64,000 bases of DNA from Rhodeus uyekii (GCA_037043235.1 JAWRVZ010000074.1:395501-459500), one strand, 5' to 3'. Shown: positions 20,959 through 32,900, counted from the stretch's first letter. Numbers and translations: made by a program. The notes: generated by a model from the letters alone, not told the origin.

Positions 20959-22271
20959 TACAAAATTTTTGTTTATTACGGATTAATAAAGCATTATGTG
21001 TTCCCTTTTGTCACTACCAAAACAATGATGTCACAACCGAAACTTCAAGACATGTTTCGGTCGTGACTGTTTTGGTAGTGACAATTTTAGATAATTTTGA
21101 GCCTAGCTCGAAGATGCAAATCAGCACATGGTTAGCAATCACTGGTCAGAACAGTGGTACACATATAAAAACTACAATTTATGGAATAACATCCCAAAAA
21201 GTTTTCTTAATAGCAGAAAAAATGTGTTTGGTAGTGACATTCCTTAAAGTTACACACAGATTTTCAGACTTCAGAACACATTTACCTCAAAATGATAGGA
21301 TCAATCTACTCACCATATAGCATATGAGAGAGAGGGACATAGGAATATTTCCTGATCAAAAATGTAGGTCTGTGGTTAAAATCAGTCTCACCCAATGGAC
21401 TAAAACATTCAGTGTTTTGGTAGTGACATGAAAATACGGGACATGTTTTTTTTACATAAAGATTCATGATTTAAAAATGAAATAAAAATCTAATTTTTTT
21501 TCATTTCATTTTTTAAAACAAAACAAAAAGATGCGTTTAAAAACAAGAATGGAAAAAATTGCAAAAAATATTTAAATAAGGTTAAGTAAGGGTTTGGGAA
21601 AGTACCCAATACATGATGGTATTATAAATATAAATCTTTTAAATATTATTGTGTGTTTCAATAAATAATTTAAGGATCTTAGTAATCATCTAAGATTTGA
21701 ATATTTAAATGCTTGTCAAATGTGTTTTTTGGATGGGGGACACCAAATGTCACCAATTCTGTAGAATGGCCCATATACAGTATTTTCCATACTATAAGGC
21801 ACACCTTAAAAGTCTGAAATTTTCGTAATACGTACGCTGGCAGTGATAAACCTATCAGAGAACATTACTTAATACATACACTACGTATACTTATCTCCGC
21901 CACACCTCCGATAGGTATACTGCAAAACTAAAACTTTGTTTAATGTACACTTTGTTTTACTGATTCTACTGATTTTGAGACGGACCATTTTGTCTACTGC
22001 ACTGCTGCTGTTTCCAGTTTGCTCGAGTGGATTGCGTTTTTTTGCGTTGTATAAACTTTTATAAATTTTAGATTTTAAACTCGACGTTCGTTCTTATTGC
22101 TAAATACAATACAATACTAGATTATTTAATAAACTGTAATCGTTAGCTTTAATCTTAGTTGCTAAATGCGTTAGCATTGTGCTATCGTACTGTCCGTTTA
22201 TACAGCGTTTTCTCGCTCGTGCTTTTTTTTCCCGAGTTCATCAAACAACTGGTGAATTGGATCAACATACA

Positions 22272-23146
22272 TGGTGAGTCATGTCATCTTTTATAATTTT
22301 TACATGTACTGCCTGCTTCATGCATACTCTTTCTGTCTCTGTCAGCAGCAAGGGCTTCATACGTGATAAATGTAGGGACATAGTCAGGCTGACAGAGAAG
22401 ATCTCAGAATTAGAGACACGCATCCAAACTTTAATCGAGGATAGTAAGAATGCAAGGGCTTTAGATACTGCTTTGGATGCGACTAGCTTAGCAAACCCTG
22501 TACATTGTTCGGTTCCGGCTGTAGAGCCCGTGCAGCAGGGCAACTGGGTGACTGTGAGACGGCATAATCGCGGGTCAAAAAACAACTGTCCTATTCCGAT
22601 CAGAACATCAAACAGGTTCTCCCCACTCAGTGATGCACCCACTGAGAAACCTGTTGAAAGTGCCCTAGTGATTGCCGATTCTATTACTCGGAATGTGAAA
22701 ATAGAGAATCCAGCCACAATAGTCACATGTTTGCCGGGAGCCAGAGCGCCTGACGTCAAAGCAAATTTAAAAGTGCTGGCTAAGGCTAATCGTAAATATT
22801 CTAAGATTGTTATTCACGTCGGCGCTAATGATGTCCGACTTCGCCAGTCGGAGATCACTAAAACTAATATTAAAGAGGTGTGTGAACTCACAAGTACGAT
22901 GTCAGGCACTGTAATTTGCTCTGGCCCTCTTCCTATGCACAGAAGTGATGAGATGCTTAGCAGATTATCCTCACTGAATGGCTGGATGTCTAAGTGGTGC
23001 CTGCAGAATAACATAGGGTTCATAGACAATTGGAAAAGTTTTTAGGGCATACCTGACCTGTTGAAAAGAGATGGTATTCATCCCACCTGGGATGGTGCCG
23101 CTCTTCTCTCTAGTAATTTGGCACATAGTCTTAGAGCTAAACCTTG
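22272..23146 (+). pseudogene. L2 ORF1 with SGNH esterase domain, one stop
   Basis: A 254-residue frame ends at TAG 23043-23045. The domain continues in the same frame after the stop to a TGA near 23144. A predicted coiled coil (KISELETRIQTLIEDSKNA) precedes the SGNH hydrolase domain. Its blocks are visible: the nucleophile serine in SALVIADSITRNV, the asparagine block in VIHVGANDVRLRQ, and the Asp/His pair in KRDGIHPTWDGAALLS after the stop. Esterase-type ORF1 proteins are a hallmark of many CR1/L2 LINEs and may help RNP or membrane association. The stop removes the catalytic Asp/His, so the product would be inactive. The usual GDS nucleophile motif reads ADS here. Confidence 0.85.
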
Positions 23147-23756
23147 ACTAACTGGGGTCCAGGTCAGGAAGCAGACAAACTGGCTAAAACGACCATCTGC
23201 TAGCTGTCTCACGTCACAGAGGTCAGATAAATTACAACACATAGAGACTCTTCCACCTAGATATCATCCTATAGAGACTGTGTCTGTTCCCCGAATTAGC
23301 AAATACAAAAAAACTCTCAAAACCGTTTAAGGGTAAAAATTTAATTGATTTACAAACAACTAAGAACGGATATAACACAAATGAACAAATGATAAAGCTT
23401 GGGTTACTGAATATACGATCCCTTTCCTCAAAAGCACTTATTGTAAATGATATGATTACAGATCATAAACTAGATGTGCTGTGTTTGACAGAAACCTGGC
23501 TAAAACCAGATGATTACATTACTTTAAATGAGTCCACCCCTCAAGAGTACTGTTATAAACATGAGCCTCGTCTGAAAGGTAAAGGAGGAGGTGTTGCTGT
23601 AATTTATAGTAACACGATCAGTACTGCTCAAAGGTCCAATTTGAAATATAATTCTTTTGAAGTGATGGTCCTTAATGTAAAATTATCTAGTGCAAGTAAT
23701 AATTCCTGTTTAACTTTTGTGCTGGCTATTCTATACAGGCCACCATACAGACTTTA

Positions 23757-24143
23757 TGTCACGGTTCTGTCAGGTTCAGTTCCGTTTCCAGTGACAGAAC
23801 CGTGGCACTGCTCTTCATCCCGGGTTTGTCTCTCGTTAGCGTCTGCCCCGCCCTCTTGTTTCCCGTTATTATTCCCAGCTGTTCCTGATCACTCCTCCCC
23901 TCGTGTGCCCTTTAAATATCCCTGAGTGTTTGAGTTCTGACGTGGCGTCGTTGTCTCCCCACGTTCATGTTTCCTGTTTCCAGATACCGTCTCATCTGGT
24001 TGGTTCATGTTCCCTGGGTTGTTCTATGTTAATGTTTTTCCCCCTCGTGGGTTTTTGAGTTCTTGTTATGTTGTTTTGTGACTTTGTAAATAAATCCTTA
24101 TTTCCCTTGCAAATGAGTCCTCCCCGTGTATCGTGTCGTGACA
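23757..24143 (+). mobile_element. Solo LTR, 387 bp, 5-bp TSD CTTTA
   Basis: TGTCACGGTTCTGTCAGG to GTGTCGTGACA, flanked by CTTTA at 23752-23756 and 24144-24148. The empty site can be read in the second L2 copy (39820-39840), which shows uninterrupted ACTTTATCAAAG. An AATAAA lies near 24090. Confidence 0.93.
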
Positions 24144-25718
24144 CTTTATCAAAGAATTTGCTGATTTTCTCTCAGACTTAGTAATGTCTGCAGATAAAGT
24201 CATAATTGTCGGTGATTTTAATATCCATGTAGATAATGAAAAAGACGCATTGGGATTGGCATTTAGAGACATCATAAACTCTATTGGAGTTACACAACAT
24301 GTATCAGGACCCACTCATTCTCGTAATCATACTTTAGATCTAATATTGTCGCATGGGATCAATGTTGATACTGTTCAAATTCTGCAGCAGAGCGATGACA
24401 TCTCAGATCATTACTTAGTTGCGTGTAGATTACCATTAGCCAAAGTCGAAAAACTAACTCCCTGTTATAAATATATTAGAACTATCACTCCTAACACAAA
24501 AGATAGCTTTATAAATAATCTTCCTGATCAGTTTCATCTACGTAACATCCCAGATAGCCTAGAAGAACTTGATGTTGCAACAGAAACTATTAACTCTCTC
24601 TTTTCCAGTACTTTAGACACTGTTGCTCCGTTGCGCTTAAAGAAGGTTAAAGAAAATAGTCCAACACCGTGGTTACTTTTCTACCCTCTTAGAAGAAAAC
24701 AAATACAACCCTAGATATTTATTTGATACAGTGACTAAACTAACAAGAAATAAAGCCTCAACCCCAGATGCTTTAAAACAGCACAGCAGTAATGACTTCA
24801 TGGACTTCTTTACTTACAAAATTCATAATATTAGAGAGAAAATTATAACCATGCAACCGTCTACTACAATATCACAAAATACAGTAAATTTTAGTGTCCC
24901 TGAAGAAAAATTCCACTCCTTCATTGCTATTGGGGAGGAAGAATTATCTAAACTCATTAAATCATCAAAATCAACATGTATGCTAGACCCAATATCAACT
25001 AAGCTACTGAAAGAGATGGTTCCAGAAATCATAGATCCTCTTCTTAATATTGTTAATTCATCTTTGTCATTAGGATACGTACCAAAAACCTTTAAACTAG
25101 CCTTAATTAAACCGTTCATTAAAAAACGACAACTTGATCCTACAGAATTAGTTAATTACAGGCCGATATCAAATCTACCTTTTTTGTCAAAAATTCTAGA
25201 AAAGTGATTTGATTGCAAATGATTTGCTCTTATCATCCGATCGTGGTTGTATCTCTCTGTTAGTGTTACTGGACCTTAGTGCTGCATTTGATACAATCGA
25301 CCACAAAATCCTTCTAAATAGACTTGAAAATTATGTTGTCATTAGTGGAGTTGCATTAGCCTGGTTCAAATCGTACTTATATGACCGTTATCAGTTTGTA
25401 GCAGTAGATGTCATATCGATACCGGGTTCAGTATGGAGTTCCTGATGAAACGTACCAATTCACTAAATTAACAGAATGCATAACTGATATAAAAAATTGG
25501 ATGACTAATAACATTCTACTGCTTAATTCTGAAAAAACAGAGATTCTAATTATTAAACCAAAAAGTTCTGCACGTAATAATCTAGACTGCTGCCTAACAC
25601 TCGATGGCTGTTCTGTCAAGTCTTCGTCGTCAGTTAGAAACCTGGGTGTGCTATTTGATACGTATCTTTCATTTGAAAGCCACATCTCTAGCATCTGTAA
25701 AACAGCATTCTTCCATCT

Positions 25719-27100
25719 CAGGCCTCAATGAATTATTCCAGGGTCACTCGCCCTGCAGGACTAGTGACCCTAAAAACTTACTCGCCCTTCACATAAAGCA
25801 CTCGCCCTGCATTTTTAACAGACAAAAATAGTTATTTAAGTAAAAAACACATGATATACTGCAAAACCAAATATTTATTGGTTGAATACAACAAGAACCC
25901 AGAAACAATATAATTAATTAAGTCCACATTCTGAGGTTTCTTAGCTCGTGGTACTGGAAGCTTGTGCCCTGATGTGTGTCTTGTGCCCTTGGCACTGTCC
26001 AACCATTTTTGGATACATCAACGTGGCTGAAAGTCCTTAAGTGCTGGGCCATCGCAATTTATGAATTGTAGATTCAGCAAGTGGTATTATAATTTGACAT
26101 AGAATGCGTAAGTTTCCGATGTACTAAGATGAGAAATTTTGATTTCGCCGGTGCATAATACGAAACTAGCATTATTTCAAAGTGACGTGCAGTATAATGA
26201 CTGTGGGCCTTGTAAAATGTAAGTTTTAAAAGACTGATTATATGGGTAGGATAAAGTATACAGCGTGAACTGAGTGGGTTGCAGTGCCGGAGTACACCAG
26301 TAGGGGGCGGTGAAATCGCACGGTGTTGGTTGGGGACCTGAACTCCCGCTGAATCTCGTGAGAGATCAAGCACGAGAATTCGCGTGAGTGATGGTAACCA
26401 CGAGAGCCGCTGCTAACGCTGTTATTTCATGTGGTGGAAAAGCTGTCCGATTAGAGTGTAAATGTATATAGAGTGTGTATTTCCTGAGTTGTTAAATGTT
26501 GCGGGAAACAGGTTTATATATTGTTTGAAGAGTTTGCACGTATGTTAAAAACAGTTTATGTGATAATACGAATGTGTATGGAGAATAGAGTGTAGTTGCT
26601 GGTATAAGAGGTTAATGCTGAGTTATGAGAGATTTGTATGTTTACAACGTTGAATGCATTACTGAATCTCGTGAGAGTTCAAGCACGAGAATTCGCGTGA
26701 GTGATGGTAACCACGAGAGTCGCTGATAACGCTGTTATTTCATGTGTTACAGAATAAACACAAATTAAATGTGCAACCCCCTGTGTGAATGCTTTAATCC
26801 CACTGGGAAGTGTTACACATGCAGAAAAGGGATTTTGTATTAGTGTTATCTTATTGTGTAAATAAAGCAAATGTTTTACAGTAAATACTACATTCGTGGT
26901 TCAAACTTTAGTACTGAATCGTATATCTGATCGCTACTAGCCCGTCGTCAATTTTCTGCTTTTGTTTGGCAAATTTTACGAGTGTTATGCGGCCTGAAGT
27001 TTTTTCTATGTAGTAACAGTTGAATGATTAGAAAAACTGAATTGGAATCTGAAGAATCTAATCTAAGAATCTAGTTTTATCAAATTTTTGTCGAAGCCTG
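25719..27100. mobile_element. CAGGC-ended DNA element, 1382 bp, 5-bp TSD CATCT
   Basis: The insertion starts CAGGCCTCAATGAATTATTC and ends GTCGAAGCCTG, flanked by CATCT at 25714-25718 and 27101-27105. The other L2 copy shows the empty site. The ends pair only over about 8 bases (CAGGCCTC/GAAGCCTG). CAGG ends fit hAT, some of which make 5-bp duplications, but no transposase is present. The interior has an 85-bp direct repeat and the phrase CACTCGCCCTGCA twice near the left end. Confidence 0.7.
26350..26746. repeat. 85-bp direct repeat inside the CAGGC element
   Basis: CTGAATCTCGTGAGAGNTCA through TGTTATTTCATGTG occurs at about 26351-26436 and 26662-26746, with only a few differences. Each copy contains short inverted CTCGTG/CACGAG pairs. 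It could be an LTR-like or subterminal repeat from an older insertion. Confidence 0.8.
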
Positions 27101-27580
27101 CATCTTAAAAATATATCTAAATTGCGACATATGCTCTCAAAGACAAATGCGGAAAAGTTAGTTCATGCGTTCATGAGTTCAAGGCTAGATTATTGCAATG
27201 CTTTACTAGGTGGTTGCCCTGCACGCTTAATAAATAAATTCCAGCTGGTCCAAAATGCAGCAGCTCGAGTTCTTACTAGAACCAGGAAGTATGAGCATAT
27301 TACCCCAGTTCTGTCAAACCTGCACCGGCTTCCTATTAATCACAGAATACATTTTAAAATCTTGTTAATGACTTACAAAGCATTAAATGGTTTAGCTCCA
27401 CAGTACTTGAGCAATCTCTTAACACAGTATAGTCCTTCACGTCTATTGCGACCCCAAAATACTGATCAGCTTATAATACCTATAATATCAAAGTTTACTG
27501 CTGGCGGTCGATCATTTTCCTATTTAGCTCCTAAACTCTGGAAGAGTCTTCCTAATACAGTACGGGAAGCAGACACACTC

Positions 27581-27952
27581 TGTTACAACACGATACACGG
27601 GGAGGACTCAATTGCAAGGGAAATAAGGATTTATTTACAAAGTTACTAAATAACATAACAAGAACTCAAAAACCCACGAGGGGGAAAACCATTAACATAG
27701 ACCATGAACCAACCGGATGAGCCGGTATCAAGGACACGTAGGGAGACAACGACGCCACACTAGACAGCAAACACACTGGGATTAAATAGGGCACATGAGG
27801 GAAGGTAGTGATGAGACACAGCTGGGAATGATTAAGGGAAACAAGGAGGCAGGGCAGACACTAATGAGAGACAAACACAAGGGGAAGCGCAGTGCCACGG
27901 CTCTGTCACTAGAGGCACTGGAAACGGAACTGAACTTGACAGAACCGTGACA
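27581..27952 (-). mobile_element. Solo LTR, 372 bp, minus orientation
   Basis: It starts TGTTACAACACGATACACGG and ends CAGAACCGTGACA on the plus strand, the reverse complement of the LTR at 23757 with divergence. Flanks are CACTC and GACTC (one mismatch). It interrupts the C-terminus of L2 ORF2 within ADTLCQFKC. Two copies of one family thus hit the same LINE in opposite orientation. Confidence 0.88.
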
Positions 27953-28413
27953 GACTCTGTCAGTTTAAATGTAGACTAAAAACACATCTTTTCAACCTGG
28001 CATACACATAACACATTATACATACATTTTGAATCTAAATCATGTAAAATGATTGTTAGGCTGCATAATTTAGGTCGGCCGGAACCGGGAACATTCCCAT
28101 AACATCTGATGTACTCGATACATCAGAAGAAGAATGGCATCTACGCTGATATTATTCTCTGTTTATTCCGAGGTTACCGTGGTCTGCTGTCTGCTTCACT
28201 GCCCTGAAGTGTCTGCGGAGATCGTGACTCTACTAAACCCTCCCCTGTGTAGATCATGAACCCATCTCCAATTGGACCTAATTAGAATTAATATTAGACT
28301 TGAATTATCAATATAATAATCAAACTATCAATCAATCAATCTGCTTTGAAACAATCTGTATTGTAAAAAGCGCTAATTAATTTAAGGTGACTTGACTTTA
28401 AGGACACCCGAAA

Positions 28414-29649
28414 ATGGCACCAGTGAAGAGACATGCTTACAAGGCACAATTCACACTGCAGGCTATCAGTTACGCAGTTGTAAATGGGAATAGAGCAGCT
28501 GCAAAAGAATTCAACATTAATGAATCTATGGTTCACAAGTGGAGGAAGAAAGAAATTTAACTGTGGCAAGTTAAGAAGATGAAACAGTTCTCGCAAAGCG
28601 AGGTGGCCACAGTTAGAAGACCAACTTGAACAATGGATTATTAAACAAAGAACAGCCGGGAGAAGCACCTTCACCATTTGACTGAAGGCAACAATGATAG
28701 CATAAAACATGAAGATCGAACACTTTCTTTGAGGTCTGTCATCTGTCAAAAGGCGTCATCTGTCCATTTGCGCAAGGACTACTGTGGCACAGCAACTACA
28801 AGCAGATTTCAAAGAATAGCTGGCCATCTTCTGCACATACTGCAGTAAACAAAAAGATCCAGCCCAACCACATTACCAACATGGACAAGGTCCCCCTCAC
28901 TTTTGATATCCCTGTGAACCATACTGTGGAGAAACGGGACCAGCACGGTATCAATATGTGCCACGGGGCATGAGAAGTCGTCTTTCACTGTTGTTCTTAG
29001 TTTCCATGGTATTGGTCAGAAACTACCAGGTAATTTTTAAGAGGAAGATGCTGTCAAAAGAAAAGTTTCCAGCCGGAGTCATCATTAAGGCCAATCAAAA
29101 GGGCTGGATGTACGAGGAGAAAATGACAGAGTGGCTGAGAGAGGTGCATGTAGAGAGACCGGATGGTTTTTTCCACACATCACCGTCCCTCCTGATCTGC
29201 GACTAATGTGTGCCCATCTCACCGCTACTGTGAAAAACCAGGTGAAGGAAATGAATTCGGAGCTTGCCATAATTCCGGGAGGACTAACAAAAGAACTACA
29301 ACTGCTGGACATTGGTGTAAACAGGGCGGTCAAAACGAAGTTGTGAGAGGGGTGGGAGCGATGGATGACAGACGGCAAACACGCATTTACTAAGACTGGG
29401 AGGCAGCGCCGGGCGAGTTACGCCACCGTATGTGAATGGATTGTGGATGCCTGGGATAAGGTATCTGATTGGGCTAAGGTAACTGTTGTCCGAGCTTTTG
29501 CGAAAGCCAGCATCATTGCTGAACAGCCACCTGGCAACGAGACTGACTCCGACAACAATGAACCCGGCATGTCTGATGGTGAAATTGCACAGCTGTTCAA
29601 TTCAGACACAGAAGATGAGGACGTTGATGGATTTGTGGGAGAAGATTAA
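28414..29649 (+). pseudogene. Pogo/Tigger-like transposase (broken)
   Basis: ATG at 28414 opens MAPVKRHAYKAQFTLQAIS followed by a helix-turn-helix (GNRAAAKEFNINESMVHKW) and a TAA. Later fragments show the DDE core: ITNMDKVPLTFDIPVN with the first Asp, SLLICD with the second Asp at 29190-29206 followed by a stop, and LTKELQLLDIGVNRAVKTK with the third. The C-terminus is KHAFTKTGRQRRASYATVCE and the acidic end DTEDEDVDGFVGED. At least two stops and several frameshifts interrupt it. CENP-B-like DNA binding followed by a D-D-D core defines the Tigger/pogo group, from which vertebrate TIGD and JERKY genes derive. This copy is not domesticated. Confidence 0.85.
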
Positions 29650-29907
29650 AACAATAATGTGAGTGTATTGTAAAATAGTACAATAAAGTTCAACTAAACT
29701 CAACTGTTTTGGTTCTGTTACCTTTTTTTGTAGACCTTATGTTTTAGCATGTGCCTTATGTGTGGGTTGAGTACAGAAATAGACCCCGTAACTGAGACTG
29801 GTGTGGAAAATTCGGTATATATCAGTTTACTTCTATTACTTCCACCAATGACCTGTTCAACAATGATACCACTATTACCACAATACCACTACTATTAATT
29901 AACTTTA

Positions 29908-29946
29908 AAAATGTTATATATATATATATATGTATATATATATAAA
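29908..29946. repeat. (TA)n microsatellite
   Basis: Alternating TATATA with one TGTA interruption, just beyond the pogo-like element. Confidence 0.9.
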
Positions 29947-32900
29947 ATCATACATACATGCTACTTGCATACTTACTGCTTAAAATGTGAATGTTTGCTG
30001 TTTTTAGTAAACTCACATTTTCCATGTCCCTAATAAATAGTTTCAATTACTCAAAATAAGTAAATTAAAATACTCAGCTGACCTTGATGGAAGGCTTTTC
30101 AATTCAAGAATTAAATGGAATCTTATTAGAATTTTTTATTTTTTTGCTGTTACCATAAAAAGTATACAATAAATAACAAGAGTTTATTATCTTGTAAATT
30201 CATTGCACCACAAAGCATCTGTTTTATCACAGCAATTTCACAATACACACTAATGACAATCATTTTCCAATTTAATGAGATGATTACTAGATAATCTATT
30301 GGCCTATAGAAAAAATATTTAATTATTTATAGCTGCTCAACCAAATATGATTTGAGAAAATTCTGCTGAATTCCCTCACATGATACTGTAGAACATATTT
30401 TTTTTTATTATTATTATTTAAATACAGTTGCATTTTTCACCTTAGGTGAGATCATGCAGGTATGGGGAGAGTTCAATATGGAGCTCACAAAGACAAGAAT
30501 ATATGAGGTGAGTCATAAAGTAATTCAAATATTATTCAGTCACATTGAGTGAATGGGTTATGGTAATCGCTTCAGTGCAGCATGAACGCGGGCATCTCAG
30601 TGAGCTTGAGTGAGCAGTTGACAGTGTCAGACGTCTGCAGTCTGATCAGGGCCACTTTGCTTTGATTTGTGTCCACTGTGAAAATATGAACAGGGAAAGA
30701 ACAGTGAACATGCACTCAGTGCTATCTTCATGAGGATCATTAGGATGTAAATATAAATAATGCTTTTGTCAGTAAAGGACCAAAAAAACATTTAAATGAC
30801 TAGTGTGGAGGAAGCGCTTTCACAACACATGAGCACTCAAGCAACCTCATTTAATAAAAGTTTTTATATTTTTGGTGAAGGAAAATATAGTTTAAAATGT
30901 TCCGAATTGTGTTGAAGTGTTTATTTTAATAATAGTTTAAAGTGTTCCAAATTGTATTATGTTATTTTCTGTTCAAACATAAAGTTACTGTTTCTATTTA
31001 TGTAAGCAAATCTCTCTCTCTACTAAAACACAGGACAATGCAATCAGGGTGAGAAGTCCAAGGCTGTAACTGTTGACGTTGCCTGTTTGCCAGAGAAGAT
31101 ACAGAAAGAAAGGGATGGGGCAAGGGGTGTTTTTGCATTCATGTGTGCAGATTGCTGACTGCTGGGGAGTATCCTGAGAAGAAGAAAGCTACCTGATAAC
31201 AGTCCCTGTATGAAGAGAAGGACTCGAGGGAGGAATCCAAAGTCAAGAATATATAAACTGTTTTCATAGACTTGTAAGACATTCTGGACTGCCCAGATGT
31301 CAGCTTTTGGCATTGTGGTCCTGTAATCCTGAGCTCAGAGCTCTTTTGATTCTCTATTAAATTGATTTCATTTATTTACGAGTAGCGTCTTTCTTTGACA
31401 TGGCAAATCAACGAACTGGGGGGAAAGAATATTTCCAACATTGGCAACACACCAGATAAAATGAGTGAAAATATAGTATCTCACACTTGGAGAACGTGAG
31501 AAGCTTTATGACATGTACAAGTTAAAGCAAGAACAAGTATTTTAATGTAATAACATTCTGCTATAAGGACCTAATGTTTGATTCTTCATTAGACCATAGT
31601 CATTAATTGATTACTAAAATGTTTGGCAACTTTACTAGACAGTGCCTGTGCTTCACATATTACTAATAATTATTCAAATTATTATTATCATTTTGGTAAT
31701 AACAATTATAAACGATATCAATTTTTAACTACAAGCAGCACCATCAAATATTTAGATGTAAAGTATGTGTTTTGTGTGTAAAGAATGTAAATTATCAATA
31801 CAACAAATTGTGTACCAAGTTACCAACACTAACAAAAAACTAATACAATTATTGTCAAAAAAAGAAAAGAATAATACTATGGTACTTAAAATGGTTTTAG
31901 TGTATAAGCCTATCAGTATTTCTTCAGTAATGTATGCTACAGTTTACAATTGTATCATAGTATACCCAGTTTGTTCAGTGTGTGTCTCGATTACAAACCT
32001 TTACAAAGAGGACCAGGACTTTACCATGGTATAGATATATATCAGATACCAAAATCATGGTGGATATAAACCATGTTAGTGAATGATTACCATTATTATA
32101 CACCATGGAATTTATATAGTATTTAAATAAATGTCATGGTACAAGTCCAAAATATTACCACGGTAAGTGAATACAAGTAGCCTAATGGTAGAGTGAATAC
32201 AACTGAAAAACCGTGGTAGACAGTTTTACCATGGTAACTTTAGTTATGGTTAATTAATGCTTTATTTGAATTAATTATTGCAAAAAGCAATTAAAGTCTG
32301 ATTTACCATAGCATATATATGAATCATTATAAAACATTTATAGAAGGAAAAAGAAGTATAAACATACAGTGTTTGGTGCGTCGGCGTTGCCAGCTGAAGC
32401 ACGCTTTGAACGCTTTCTCCTGCAACATACATGACGAGGAACTGGACGAGTAAAACTCTAGCATGTGTCCCGATAATACATCCATACAATCAAACATCAT
32501 GCACTTTATTTCACTGAAGAATAAAAGACTAAGCTATCAATCTGGTTGTCCTTCAGTTGTTCACAGAAACTCCATCAAACTCTCACTGTGCTTTAGCACG
32601 GGTGAATCTCTGAATCTCCACACAGGCACTAGGTAGCAAAATCATGCGACCCATCCAGATCATTACTTGCGATATTCCTGCTTTTCCAGAATATAAATGA
32701 TCGCTAAACGGATATAAATACGGTCCGCTAGATGTTGTAGCCGGTCCCGTTCCGGTTAGCGTCAGAGGTTCTCTGTAAAGATAGATAATTGTATAAATAT
32801 ATCACGTTTAAATACGCAATGACGAATTTCGGCTCCTTCCAGCATGCAGCTCATTGCCTACTAGTTCATTCCGACACAATGAAAGATTGAGTTGCCTAAT

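Larger units (their letters stand above)
15909..21777. mobile_element. TIR DNA transposon with repeated TTTTGGTAGTGAC motif
   Basis: A perfect 30-bp inverted repeat beginning TATATGGGCCATTCTACAGA lies at 15909-15938 and, inverted, at 21748-21777. The likely target duplication is TA or TATA. The motif GTTTTGGTAGTGAC occurs in both orientations at 16103, 16440, 17941, 21010, 21069, 21225 (one mismatch) and 21414, with the variant GTCACAACCGAAAC at 21030 and its inverse at 21054. Removing three nested insertions (16471-17926, 18049-19957, 19998-20479) leaves roughly 2 kb with no long reading frame. It is therefore a non-autonomous DNA transposon. I cannot name the superfamily. Confidence 0.75.
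23389..28000 (+). pseudogene. L2 ORF2 endonuclease-reverse transcriptase (multiply interrupted)
   Basis: The apurinic-like endonuclease starts MIKLGLLNIRSLSSKA, with LCLTETWLKPDDY, GKGGGVAVIYSN and, after the solo LTR, VIIVGDFNIHVD and SDDISDHYLVAC. The reverse transcriptase begins with ELVNYRPISNLPFLSKILEK near 25150. A 110-bp deletion follows at about 25208, then LLVLLDLSAAFDTIDHKILL. A second deletion near 25443 joins VQYGVP to DETYQFTKL and removes the whole YADD catalytic box. The C-terminus (LRHMLSKTNAEKLVHAFMS, SRLDYCNALLGG, RSFSYLAPKLWKSLP) resumes after the CAGGC element at 27106, is cut by the second LTR, and ends near 28000. It cannot be active. Confidence 0.85.
22231..28398 (+). 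mobile_element. L2-clade LINE, near full length but broken
   Basis: It runs from a 5' UTR (CCCGAGTTCATCAAACAACT at 22231) through an esterase-type ORF1 and an endonuclease/RT ORF2 to a 3' UTR ending GGTGACTTGACTT. It sits inside the 5' part of a pogo-like element. It is interrupted by a solo LTR (23757-24143), a CAGGC-ended element (25719-27100) and a second solo LTR (27581-27952). Removing these leaves about 4.0 kb. Comparison with the second L2 in the window shows further small deletions. Confidence 0.88.
21778..29815 (+). mobile_element. Pogo/Tigger-like transposon hosting an L2 LINE
   Basis: Imperfect inverted ends CAGTATTTTCCATACTATAAG (21778) and, on the opposite strand, CCGAATTTTCCACAC (ending 29815) are each flanked by TA. 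Both ends carry a subterminal ATAAGGCACA block. The 5' untranslated part (to 22230) and the transposase gene (from 28414) are separated by the L2. AATAAA near 29683 would be the poly(A) signal. Without the L2 the element is about 1.9 kb. Confidence 0.75.

Noticed and set aside
22272..23045. A host esterase gene
   Set aside because: The SGNH domain is directly followed by LINE endonuclease and RT in the order of L2 elements, so it is LINE ORF1.
26074..26373. A minus-strand 99-codon frame in the CAGGC element
   Set aside because: No domain, no initiation context or homology, and it covers part of the repeated segment; treated as chance.
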